Below, one piece after another: positions 7,461-15,153 of a DNA stretch of 21,538 bases (within the stretch, counting starts at the first letter, position 1; each line of letters opens with the position of its first letter). This DNA is from Oleimicrobium sp037445575 (lineage in GTDB: Bacteria; Zhuqueibacterota; Zhuqueibacteria; JANLFK01; Oleimicrobiaceae): the NCBI GenBank assembly GCA_037445575.1, contig JBBIKH010000030.1:1-21538 (forward strand), in the 5' to 3' direction. Made by a program: the position numbers and the translations under genes. The notes under the pieces were generated by a model, which saw only the letters and a program-made list of their open reading frames with translations, ran no database searches and was not told the DNA's origin.

Positions 7461-8748
7461 GCCTTCAAACTGGCAGCGGCAGTCCCACCCGCTCTTTATC
7501 CTCGGCATGGTGGTCTGGGTGGCAATCATGGTGCTGACTGGCACCTACCTGCGCGTGCGCGAGGTGGAGCAGGCCACGCGACTGGATTGGCTGGTAGCGG
7601 CGCGGCTTGCGACCTGCCTCTTCGGGGCGGCTCTGGGGGTCCTCATGCTGCGGCGCAGAAGAATCACGGGACCTGGCACTGCATCGGTGCTCGCCTATCT
7701 TGCGGCCGCGGCCTGTTCGGCGCTTTTCACGCAGCATAAGGTGCCTGTGGTCGGCTACTGGCTGCTCCTCGCAGGTGGTGTTCTGCTCACCCTTGGGCTG
7801 GTAGCCTGGGCGGACAAGCCTCGCCTGCTTGGCGTGGAGCAGACGTGGATGGTGGTTATGGTGGTGCTGCTGATCAAAGATGCGTTGATTGGGCTGTTGG
7901 CGCCTCAGCTGCAGGAAGCTTATGGTGTGGAAGGCCCTGTGCGCTTGGGCATGGGAGTGACGCACGCCAACGCGCTTGGCTTCGGCGCGTCGTTGGCGTT
8001 CTGGCTTTCATTCGTCGATGCCAAGGGTACCAAGCGGGTCCTGTTGTGGCTGCTCCGGGTCCTCTTGGTGGCTATTGTCGCCCTGTCATGGTCCCGCAAC
8101 GCCATGATTAGCTTTGCGATGGCGGGACTGGTGCGAGCGTGGTTGCTGCAAAGCAGACGGCCCCTGGAAGGGTACCACCTGCGGTGCTCTCTGTTGGCGG
8201 GGACGGCTGCGGTCGGCGTGCTAATAGCTCTCCTTCTCTCCATGAATGTGAAGGGGGTAGTCGACGCCGCGTTAGCGTTCAACCGTACGGCATCCTTGAG
8301 CACAGTTACGCGGCTGAGCGGAAGGACAGAAATCTGGCCTCTGGCCACGGAAAAGATATTGGCGGACCCCCTTACCTTCGTCTTCGGGCACGGCTTCGGC
8401 GCCAGTCGGATGGTGTTAAATGAGGGGCGCGACCTGCTGGGCTTTTACGCCGCCAACGCCCACAACACCTTGTTGGAGGTGGCTCTGACAACCGGCCTGC
8501 TGGGCACGCTGGCCTACGGAGCAATGGTCGTATTGTTCGCCCGCTGGATGGTGCGTTATCGCCGCATGGCAGCGTGGGCTCCGGATGGCTTGGCGCTGCG
8601 CGCGGCTGTTGTGTTCACGATCATGATGGTCCACTCAATCACTGAATCGGTTTTGGGGACAAGACTTGGCCCTGGTACCCTGTTATGGGTCTTTTACCTG
8701 GTGGTTGCCGACCGTCAAAGGCGCTCACCTGCATTGGCTCGAGGTTGA
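7450..8748 (+). CDS. O-antigen ligase/polymerase (Wzy-like) membrane protein
   Basis: A 432-residue polytopic protein with about 10-12 hydrophobic helices and the motif series of the O-antigen ligase/Wzy_C family: THANALGFG at 171-179, WSRNAMISF at 214-222, SGRTEIWPLA at 290-299 and AHNTLLEVALTTGLLG at 337-352. The conserved Arg216 and His338 are in the segments where the family has its functional Arg and His. Given the adjacent Wzx flippase, polymerisation of flipped repeat units on the periplasmic side is the likely role. Attachment of finished glycan to an acceptor (WaaL-like ligation) cannot be excluded. It overlaps the flippase gene by 11 bases and is followed after one base by a GT2 gene. 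Confidence 0.88.
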   Translation: MRPEPSNWQRQSHPLFILGMVVWVAIMVLTGTYLRVREVEQATRLDWLVAARLATCLFGAALGVLMLRRRRITGPGTASVLAYLAAAACSALFTQHKVPVVGYWLLLAGGVLLTLGLVAWADKPRLLGVEQTWMVVMVVLLIKDALIGLLAPQLQEAYGVEGPVRLGMGVTHANALGFGASLAFWLSFVDAKGTKRVLLWLLRVLLVAIVALSWSRNAMISFAMAGLVRAWLLQSRRPLEGYHLRCSLLAGTAAVGVLIALLLSMNVKGVVDAALAFNRTASLSTVTRLSGRTEIWPLATEKILADPLTFVFGHGFGASRMVLNEGRDLLGFYAANAHNTLLEVALTTGLLGTLAYGAMVVLFARWMVRYRRMAAWAPDGLALRAAVVFTIMMVHSITESVLGTRLGPGTLLWVFYLVVADRQRRSPALARG

Positions 8749-8749
8749 C

Positions 8750-9652
8750 ATGAACGGTGCCAGCTATGACATTCAGACCGCCTACGTCCTGATCACACCG
8801 GCTAGGAACGAAGAGCACCTTATCGAGCGGGCCATCGTCAGCATCGCCAGGCAGACAATTCCGCCTGTGCAGTGGGTCGTGGTAGACAATGGCTCCACCG
8901 ATCGCACGAGCGAGATAGTGCGGCGCAATGTGCAGCGGTACCCTTTCCTGCACCTGATGAGCTTTGCGCCCAAGGGTGAGGGCTTTGTGCAGAAGGTCAC
9001 GGCGATCAATGCGGCCTACGAGGAGCTTCGCCACCTTGAATTTTCCTTTGTGGGAGTGCTTGACGCGGACATCACCGTGGAACCGACCTACTATGAGCGG
9101 CTGTTGGCGCTGTTTCGCTGTGAGCCCCGCTTGGGGATAGCGGGCGGCATAATCTTAGAAGAAGAGAGGGGCGCATTTCGCAACCGTTACGGGAATAGCC
9201 CGGATCATGTGGCTGGGGCAATTCAGATGTTTCGTCGTGCCTGCTTTGAGGCCATCGGTGGCTACGTGCCGCTGCCGTATGCCCACGAGGACACGGTGGC
9301 CAGCGAACTGGCACGTATGAGGGGCTGGCAGGTCAGGTCCTTCCCCCAGCTGCAAGCCTGGCACCACCGCCGCTCGGGCACAGGCAGAGGACACTTGCTG
9401 GCCGCCCGTTTTCACCAGGGTGAAGCCGACTATGCGGTCGGCTACCATCCGCTGTTCGAGGTGGTCAAGTTCGTCCGTCGCATAGGTGAGCGTCCGTGGC
9501 TTGTAGGGAGCACGCTGCGGTTGAGCGGTTATCTTTGGGCTGCAGTGCGCCACACACGGCGCCCCGTGGATGCGTCTTTCGTCAGGCATCTCCGCCACCG
9601 GCAGATGGCGCGCTTTATGGCACTTTTCGCAAGGAAGGCGCGCTATGCTTAA
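8750..9652 (+). CDS. GT2 (GT-A fold) glycosyltransferase
   Basis: A 300-residue family 2 glycosyltransferase. The nucleotide-binding start is TPARNEEHLIERAI at residues 16-29, VVVDNGSTDRT is at 43-53, and the metal-binding DxD is DAD at 105-107. The acceptor-side acidic pair is at 180-181 (AHEDTVASEL). HHRRSG at 205-210 is a positively charged segment frequent in exopolysaccharide GT2 enzymes. All expected residues are intact. There are no transmembrane helices, so it probably works at the inner leaflet, adding one sugar to the lipid-linked unit. The start is the ATG at 8750, one base after the polymerase stop, with GAGGT just upstream. An in-frame extension to 8666 lies inside the polymerase gene and is rejected. 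It overlaps the next gene by 8 bases. Confidence 0.93.
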   Translation: MNGASYDIQTAYVLITPARNEEHLIERAIVSIARQTIPPVQWVVVDNGSTDRTSEIVRRNVQRYPFLHLMSFAPKGEGFVQKVTAINAAYEELRHLEFSFVGVLDADITVEPTYYERLLALFRCEPRLGIAGGIILEEERGAFRNRYGNSPDHVAGAIQMFRRACFEAIGGYVPLPYAHEDTVASELARMRGWQVRSFPQLQAWHHRRSGTGRGHLLAARFHQGEADYAVGYHPLFEVVKFVRRIGERPWLVGSTLRLSGYLWAAVRHTRRPVDASFVRHLRHRQMARFMALFARKARYA

Positions 9653-10532
9653 GCGAATGCTTCGGCTTGTCATCAGTTCTTGCCTCTACCTCCTGGACAG
9701 GGTGGGGGATCTCCTGCGAGCTGCAGTTGGGGTGCCGAGCCCAGGCCGTTGGGTGGTGCTCTACTATCACAACGTCTCGGCGGCGCAGGCTGTTGCCTTT
9801 GCTAGCCAAATGAACGCTGCCCTGCGCTGTGCAGTGTCAGTCTCGCCGGCCGCAAGGACGTCGCCCAAGGGCAAGCGCTGCTTCTCTGTCACCTTTGACG
9901 ATGCTCTTGCAGACATCCAGCACACGGCACTCCCGTTGCTGAAGGAGCGAAATATCCCGGCGGCGGTGTTTGTCCCCACGGGTTTTGCCGGCCGCGAAGC
10001 TGGATGGCAGATGGCGCAAGGGTGCGGCGAGCGTGGTCGCCGGGTGATGAGCTTCGTCGAGCTTGCCCGCCTTGACGCCAGATTGGTCGCGCTCGGCTCT
10101 CACACCGTAACCCACTGTCGCCTTTCCGAGCTGAGCCAGGCGGAATTGGAACGCGAACTGCGCGACTCACGCCGTGTGCTGGAGAGAGAGACCGGCAGAG
10201 CAGTGGAACTGTTGAGCTTTCCCCACGGCGACTATGACGACCGTGTCCTTGCCGCCGTGCTGGAGGCAGGCTACTCGCGGGCCTTCACCATCTCTCCAGG
10301 CTGTGCTGTCCCGGAGGGGGAGGCGTTCCTCGTGGGGAGGGTGAAGGCGGATCCCGGCGATTGGCCGATCGAGTTTTTCCTGAAGATTCGCGGCGCGTAC
10401 CGCTGGCAGGCGATAGCTGAGCGCATAGTGGCATGTGTGTCTACTAAGAAAAGGCGGGCAAGAAGGGGTGTCGCGCCCACGGAGCTTGCAAGCAGGCGCC
10501 TTGCGGCGCATACTCCTGCAGCGCACGAATGA
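9645..10532 (+). CDS. NodB-domain polysaccharide deacetylase (CE4), first copy
   Basis: A 295-residue carbohydrate esterase family 4 protein expected to remove acetyl groups from N-acetylated sugars. Motif 1 is SVTFDDALAD (residues 81-90; catalytic/metal Asp85 and Asp86). Motif 2 is SHTVTH (152-157; His153 and His157). SFPHGDYDD is at 191-199. An upstream VVLYYHNV strand (37-44) is typical of PgaB/YheN-like members. The N-terminus (MLKRMLRLVISSCLYLLD) is basic then hydrophobic but carries charged residues early, so membrane association is more likely than clean Sec export. Catalytic residues are intact. The start at 9645 overlaps the GT2 stop by 8 bases and has AAGGA upstream. The FemAB-like gene follows after 7 bases, which suggests that a freed amine may be modified next. 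Confidence 0.9.
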   Translation: MLKRMLRLVISSCLYLLDRVGDLLRAAVGVPSPGRWVVLYYHNVSAAQAVAFASQMNAALRCAVSVSPAARTSPKGKRCFSVTFDDALADIQHTALPLLKERNIPAAVFVPTGFAGREAGWQMAQGCGERGRRVMSFVELARLDARLVALGSHTVTHCRLSELSQAELERELRDSRRVLERETGRAVELLSFPHGDYDDRVLAAVLEAGYSRAFTISPGCAVPEGEAFLVGRVKADPGDWPIEFFLKIRGAYRWQAIAERIVACVSTKKRRARRGVAPTELASRRLAAHTPAAHE

Positions 10533-10539
10533 GGGCTCT

Positions 10540-11730
10540 ATGATGGCCAGTGAACGGAAACTTCGAGACGGTTATGTCGCCTCGGCAGGCAGGTTCTCCA
10601 AGGAGGAGTGGGAGAGAACTGTGGCAGGGTTCTCGGACCTGACCATTTACCAGACATGGGCATACGGCGCGGTGCGCTGGGGCGAAGCGAACCTCATGCA
10701 CTTTGTGCTGATGCGCGCAGGCCAAGTTGTGGCAGCAGCACAGGCGCGGGTGGTCAGGGCCTCATTGCTCCGCCTCGGGGTGGCCTATGTGCGCTACGGC
10801 CCGCTGTGGTGTCGCAAGGGGGAAGAGGAGAATCTTGAGGTTTTTCGACAGGCGGTGCGGGCCATGCACAACGAGTTTGTGCGCAAGCGGCGACTCGTGC
10901 TGAGGCTGAATCTGAACCTCACTGCTCTGGACGAGCCACAGCGCTACCTGGACATCTTGAGGCAGGAGGGGTATGGCCGAACGCGATTCGCCTTGCCTCA
11001 ACGCACGCTCCTTGTTGACCTTACTCCCTCGTTGGAGGACCTCCGGAGCGGTCTGCATCAGACGTGGCGCAATCAGCTGAACCAGGCGGAAAAGCGATTT
11101 GGCGTCACGGTCACGAGCGGCACCAGCCAGGAGTACTTCCAGCAATTTGTAGCGGTCCACGATGCCATGCTGGCCGCCAAGAGATTTGCGGTATTCGCTC
11201 CCGCGGAGGAGTTCATGGCGATGCAAGACCTGCTTCCTGAGGACCAAAAGCAATTGATCGTGCTTGGTCAGGTGAACGGCCGTACGGTGGCAGGGGGGGT
11301 GATTTCCGTAACTGGCTCCAAAGCCATCGAGCTCTTGGCCGCAAGCGATGCAGAGGGAAGGGAGACGCGCGCTGGCTACGCAGTGCAGTGGCGCACGCTG
11401 CAATTGCTCAAGGAGCGTGGTTGTCGGTGGTACGACTTGAACGGCATCGATCCGGTAACCAATCCAGGAGGCTACCGCTTCAAGATTCGTCTCGGGGGTA
11501 GACATGGGGTAGATACCACCTACATTGGCCAGTTCCAGGCAAGTCCGGATGTGCTTCGCGCGGCAGTTGCGGAACTTGCGCAGGTGATGCTCACCAGCTA
11601 CCGTCGCGCCAAGATGATCCTTGGGGGGTTGCGCGCACGGCGCGGATTTCGCCGCCGGACCCGTTCTGAAGAACAGGGCGCGGATGCCGCGATGCAGAAT
11701 CGCCTTCCGACAATGGAAGTGAAAGCCTAG
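10540..11730 (+). CDS. FemAB/GNAT-like transferase of exopolysaccharide loci
   Basis: A 396-residue protein with the two tandem GNAT-like halves of FemAB/FemX and the BioF2-like acetyltransferase family. The N-half has YQTWAYGAVRWGEANLMHFV (37-56) and VAYVRYGPLW (81-90). The C-half has HQTWRNQLNQAEKRFGV, VAGGVISV, and the FemAB signature WYDLNGIDPVTNPGGYRFK leading to GG. Authentic FemAB enzymes pass amino acids from aminoacyl-tRNA to an amine on peptidoglycan precursors. Relatives in exopolysaccharide loci (the XrtA/PEP-CTERM FemAB group) have unproved substrates. It probably acylates an amino sugar in the cytosol. Two adjacent ATGs (10540 and 10543) follow GAGG at 10531-10534; either could be used. 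The frame extends upstream to 10435 inside the deacetylase gene. A basic tail follows the catalytic domain. Confidence 0.85.
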   Translation: MMASERKLRDGYVASAGRFSKEEWERTVAGFSDLTIYQTWAYGAVRWGEANLMHFVLMRAGQVVAAAQARVVRASLLRLGVAYVRYGPLWCRKGEEENLEVFRQAVRAMHNEFVRKRRLVLRLNLNLTALDEPQRYLDILRQEGYGRTRFALPQRTLLVDLTPSLEDLRSGLHQTWRNQLNQAEKRFGVTVTSGTSQEYFQQFVAVHDAMLAAKRFAVFAPAEEFMAMQDLLPEDQKQLIVLGQVNGRTVAGGVISVTGSKAIELLAASDAEGRETRAGYAVQWRTLQLLKERGCRWYDLNGIDPVTNPGGYRFKIRLGGRHGVDTTYIGQFQASPDVLRAAVAELAQVMLTSYRRAKMILGGLRARRGFRRRTRSEEQGADAAMQNRLPTMEVKA

Positions 11731-11788
11731 CACGCGTGGATTGCCGCTGCAGGATGCCCAAAGTCCATAACCAGAGCGGAGCAAAGTC

Positions 11789-12820
11789 ATGAAGATCGCG
11801 GTAACAGGATGCGCAGGTTTCTTGGGCTCCCACTTGGTCGATGCGCTGTTGGCGCAAGACTACCAGGTGGTGGGAATCGACAATCTCTCCATGGGCCGAC
11901 TGGAGAACGTGGAGCACCACTTTGGCAATCCCCGATTCGTGTTTCACCATGGCGACGTGCGCAATCGCACTGCGCTGCGGCGCGTGTGCAAAGGAGTCAA
12001 GGTGATCGTGCATCTGGCTGCCTTTAAGATTCCACGCTATGGCAAGAGCATCGACACGCTGCTCGTCAACAGCCAGGGAACCCATGCGGTGCTGGACGTG
12101 GCGCGAGGGTCTGGCGCCAAGGTCGTCTTTGCCTCAACCTCGGACGTGTACGGCAGGAACCCGGAGTTGCCTTTCAAGGAGGATGATAGCGGCAGCGTGT
12201 TTGGCAGCAGCAAGGTGGCACGCTGGGGCTATGCCGTTTCCAAGCTCTTCGACGAACACCTGGCCTTCGCCTACCAGGAGGAGTACGGCATTCCCGTTGT
12301 CGTGCTGCGCATCTTTGGCTCCTACGGCCCGCGGCATCACCTGTCGTGGTGGGGCGGACCGCAGGCGGTCTTCATCAGCCAGATCCTGAAGGGCGAGCCG
12401 GTGACCATTCATGGCGATGGGATGCAAAAGCGGAGTTTCGCGTACGTCTCCGACATCGTCGCCGGCATACTCGGAGCGGTGGTCCGCGAGGAAGCGAACG
12501 GGGAGATCATTAACCTGGGGAGCAAGCACGAGGTCACTATCCTTGACCTGGCGGGCCTGATTCACAGCCTGTGCCGCCCAGGCCGGCCCCTGGCGATCAA
12601 TTACATCCCCTACTCCTCATTCAATGGCCGCCCGTACGAGGACGTGCGGCGCAGAGTGCCTGACCTGACCAAGGCGCGGGAGCTCCTCGGCTATGAGCCG
12701 CAGGTCAGCCTCGAACAAGGCTTGCGGCAGACCATCGCCTGGCAGGCCAAGGTGCTGGGATTGGAGGCGCAAGCCCGCAGGGTCTATGCGCCCCTTTCTG
12801 GTGTAGCTGCCATTGTATAG
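11789..12820 (+). CDS. Extended SDR NAD-dependent nucleotide-sugar epimerase/dehydratase
   Basis: A 343-residue extended short-chain dehydrogenase/reductase of the GalE/UXS/RmlB superfamily. It has TGCAGFLG at residues 6-13 for NAD binding, the acidic ribose ligand Asp31 (VVGIDNLS), STSDVYG at 116-122, and the catalytic Tyr148/Lys152 pair (YAVSK). The C-terminal substrate domain is typical, with HGDGMQKRSFAYVSDIV and EDVRRRVPDLTKARELLGY. The reaction may be C4 epimerisation, 4,6-dehydration or decarboxylation of a UDP- or dTDP-sugar; the sequence alone does not decide. It follows a 58-base gap, one of the longer ones, with no recognisable promoter. Its stop is 10 bases before the FAD-oxidoreductase start. 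Confidence 0.92.
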   Translation: MKIAVTGCAGFLGSHLVDALLAQDYQVVGIDNLSMGRLENVEHHFGNPRFVFHHGDVRNRTALRRVCKGVKVIVHLAAFKIPRYGKSIDTLLVNSQGTHAVLDVARGSGAKVVFASTSDVYGRNPELPFKEDDSGSVFGSSKVARWGYAVSKLFDEHLAFAYQEEYGIPVVVLRIFGSYGPRHHLSWWGGPQAVFISQILKGEPVTIHGDGMQKRSFAYVSDIVAGILGAVVREEANGEIINLGSKHEVTILDLAGLIHSLCRPGRPLAINYIPYSSFNGRPYEDVRRRVPDLTKARELLGYEPQVSLEQGLRQTIAWQAKVLGLEAQARRVYAPLSGVAAIV

Positions 12821-12830
12821 AGGGAGGGCC

Positions 12831-14141
12831 ATGCAAGGCCGAATTGCCGTTATCGGCGGGGGCATGCTCGGCATGACTCTGGCCTACTACCTGGCAGGGG
12901 CAGGCAGAGACGTGGCCCTGTTCGAGGCCGAAGACGATCTCGGTGGGCTGGTGAGGAGCTTCCGCGTGGGAAAGGTCAGCTGGGATCGGTACTACCATGT
13001 GATTTTGCCTTCGGACTCGCACCTCCAACAACTCTTAGCAGGCTTGGGGCTGTTGGATCGCGTGCTGTGGAAGAAGACGCGCACGGGGTTGCTGCTCGAT
13101 GGAAAACTTTACTCTGTCTCATCCACAGGTGAGTTCGCCGCGCTGCCGGCGCTGTCGCTCGTCGAAAAGCTGCGCCTGGGTATGCACCTGCTCTACGCTT
13201 CCAGGGTGCGGGATTGGCGGCGCTTGGAGCGAGTGACGGCGGTGGAATGGTTGCGTACTTGGTCAGGCTCCCGCGCCAGCGCTCGCTTCTGGGTTCCTCT
13301 CTTGAGGGCCAAATTGGGTGAGGAATATCACCGAGCCTCCGCCGTGTTTATCTGGGCTACTATGGCCCGCCTCTACGGCGCCCGCCGCTCCGGCGCCAAA
13401 AGAGAGGAGCTCGGCTATGTGCGCGGAGGGTACGCTCCGGTGATCGAGGCTATGAAGGCGGCCATGCACGGGAGGGGAGTGAAGGTGGCATGTGAGCACC
13501 AGCTGCTCCATGTGCAGCCAGAGGCGGGGGGAGGCTTCCTGCTGCACTTTGCCAACGGTGCCAGCCACCGTTTCCGAAAAGTGATTTTGACGGTCCCCAA
13601 CCCGAGTGTGCGGGCGATCTGTCCGTGGCTCCAGCCCGAGGAGCAGCATGCCTTGGCAAAGGCCCGCTACATGGGGATCGTCTGCGTGGCTCTCCTCTTA
13701 CGCAGGCCTTTGGCCGGCTTTTACGTCACCAACATCGCCGACACCGGCTTCCCCTTTACGGGGGTCATTGAGATGTCCTCCTTGGTCGACGCCAGCTCCT
13801 TTGGCGGCCATGCTCTGGTGTACTTGCCCAAGTACGTGAGCGAGGATGACCCACTGTTGCTGACCTCGGACGATGACGTGGTGGTCGATTTCTTTGCTGG
13901 GCTGCGTCGCCTCTTCCCGGAATTGACCCCGAACGACGTGGAGGGATGGAGTGTGGCGCGACAACGGTACGTCTTTGCTTTGCCTACGCTTCGTTATTCG
14001 GAGATCGCCCCACCGGTCAAAACCAGCGTGCCGGGTCTCTACATCGTGAACTCCGCACAGGTTGTGAGTGCCACCTTGAATGTAAATGAAACAGTGCGCC
14101 AGGCGCAAGCAGCAGTACCTGTGGTGCTGAGTGATCAATAA
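12831..14141 (+). CDS. NAD(P)/FAD-dependent amine-oxidase-like oxidoreductase
   Basis: A 436-residue flavoprotein of the amine oxidase/protoporphyrinogen oxidase/UDP-galactopyranose mutase superfamily. The dinucleotide-binding motif is VIGGGMLGM at residues 7-15, with acidic Glu33 (ALFEAEDDLGG) and the GG pair at 38-39 that contacts FAD. The closing FAD motif is in the PGLYIVNSAQVVSATLNVNE segment near the C-terminus. Homologues recur in polysaccharide loci next to SDR, deacetylase and GT genes, but their reaction is unknown to me. A sugar or polyprenyl substrate is plausible. There is no signal peptide. The ATG at 12831 is preceded by AGGGAGG; an upstream in-frame TTG at 12813 lies in the preceding gene. 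The next deacetylase gene follows after 13 bases. Confidence 0.87.
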   Translation: MQGRIAVIGGGMLGMTLAYYLAGAGRDVALFEAEDDLGGLVRSFRVGKVSWDRYYHVILPSDSHLQQLLAGLGLLDRVLWKKTRTGLLLDGKLYSVSSTGEFAALPALSLVEKLRLGMHLLYASRVRDWRRLERVTAVEWLRTWSGSRASARFWVPLLRAKLGEEYHRASAVFIWATMARLYGARRSGAKREELGYVRGGYAPVIEAMKAAMHGRGVKVACEHQLLHVQPEAGGGFLLHFANGASHRFRKVILTVPNPSVRAICPWLQPEEQHALAKARYMGIVCVALLLRRPLAGFYVTNIADTGFPFTGVIEMSSLVDASSFGGHALVYLPKYVSEDDPLLLTSDDDVVVDFFAGLRRLFPELTPNDVEGWSVARQRYVFALPTLRYSEIAPPVKTSVPGLYIVNSAQVVSATLNVNETVRQAQAAVPVVLSDQ

Positions 14142-14143
14142 GC

Positions 14144-14150
14144 GGAAGGA
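14144..14150 (+). promoter_or_regulatory. Ribosome binding site choosing the second deacetylase start
   Basis: GGAAGGA lies 4 bases before the ATG at 14155. The alternative GTG at 14131 would overlap the preceding gene and has no comparable site, so 14155 is preferred. Confidence 0.55.
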
Positions 14151-14154
14151 CGCC

Positions 14155-15153
14155 ATGGCCGGTTCCTCGGTGCAAACGCAAAAACCGCTGGCGGCGGTTT
14201 CCCTGGATCTGGACGACAAGTGGTCGTACATGCGCACCCGCGGTGACGCCAGGTGGAAGGAAATGCCCTCGTATCTGCCTGTTGCGGTGCCGCGCATCCT
14301 CGCCTTTCTGCGCGCGCACCGGCTGCGCATCACCTTTTTCGTGGTGGGTGCGGACGCCGCGCGGGCCCAGAATCGGGAGCTTGTCGCAAGCCTTGTGGAG
14401 CACGGGCATGAGATAGGCAATCACTCATACCGCCACGAGCCGTGGCTTCAGCGCTATGGCAAAGACGAGATGCAGCGGGAAGTGCTGAGCGCCCACGAGG
14501 AGCTGGTCCGCGTCACCGGGCGCGAACCGGCTGGTTTTCGTGGACCGGGGTTCAGCTGGAGCTCGACCCTTATCGAGGTGCTGGCCGAGGCGGGCTACCT
14601 GTACGACGCTTCGTCGCTTCCCACGGTGTTGGCGCCTCTGGCCAGGCTCTATTTCCTGAATAGGAGCACGTTGGAGGACCAGGACCGCCAGCTGCGGGAC
14701 GGGCTGTTCGGCTCGTTCCGAGACGGATTGCGACCGGTTGGAGCACACTATTTGGAAGTCAATGGGTACCGCATGCTGGAAATCCCGGTGACCACAATCC
14801 CGTGGCTGCGGACGCCGTTCCACCTCAGCTACCTGATGTACCTGGCAGAGCGTTCACGGCCCGTAATGCGGGCGTACCTGGAACTGGCCCTGGGCCTGTG
14901 TCGCGCCACGGGCACAGCACCGAGCTTTCTTTTGCACCCATTGGACTTTCTGGATGTGCGCGACGCGCCGGAACTGGAATTTTTCCCGGCGATGGGGCTA
15001 CCCTGGCAGGAGAAAGTGGAGATAGCCGCTGAAGTGCTCGGCCGGCTGGGGGCTCGTTTTGAATTGGTCCCCTTGGGCGCGTTGGCTTCCGCCGCGAGAG
15101 GGGGAAGGAGGCCGCTGATGGTCCGCTTGCAAAAGGGAGGACATGGGGAATGA
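14155..15153 (+). CDS. NodB-domain polysaccharide deacetylase (CE4), second copy
   Basis: A 332-residue CE4-superfamily protein with intact catalytic motifs: SLDLDDKWSY at residues 16-25 (Asp20 and Asp21), HGHEIGNHSYRH at 83-94 (His90 and His94), GFRGPGFSWSS near 129 and LLHPLDFLD near 260 (the distal His). It is only distantly similar to the 9645 copy, so the two are not a recent duplication. No signal peptide is seen, which implies cytosolic action on a nucleotide- or lipid-linked sugar, as with ArnD-type deformylases or XrtA-type deacetylases. Its stop overlaps the next start (ATGA at 15150), and that gene begins with another deacetylase-like domain. Substrate is unknown. Confidence 0.9.
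   Translation: MAGSSVQTQKPLAAVSLDLDDKWSYMRTRGDARWKEMPSYLPVAVPRILAFLRAHRLRITFFVVGADAARAQNRELVASLVEHGHEIGNHSYRHEPWLQRYGKDEMQREVLSAHEELVRVTGREPAGFRGPGFSWSSTLIEVLAEAGYLYDASSLPTVLAPLARLYFLNRSTLEDQDRQLRDGLFGSFRDGLRPVGAHYLEVNGYRMLEIPVTTIPWLRTPFHLSYLMYLAERSRPVMRAYLELALGLCRATGTAPSFLLHPLDFLDVRDAPELEFFPAMGLPWQEKVEIAAEVLGRLGARFELVPLGALASAARGGRRPLMVRLQKGGHGE

Noticed and set aside
11731..11788. Internal promoter in the 58-base gap before the SDR gene
   Set aside because: No convincing -10/-35 pair is visible; only a weak CGGAGC ribosome-binding-like site before the ATG.
10762..11790. Antisense open frame (342 codons) opposite the FemAB-like gene
   Set aside because: No domain, unusual composition, and the + strand gene has clear FemAB signatures.
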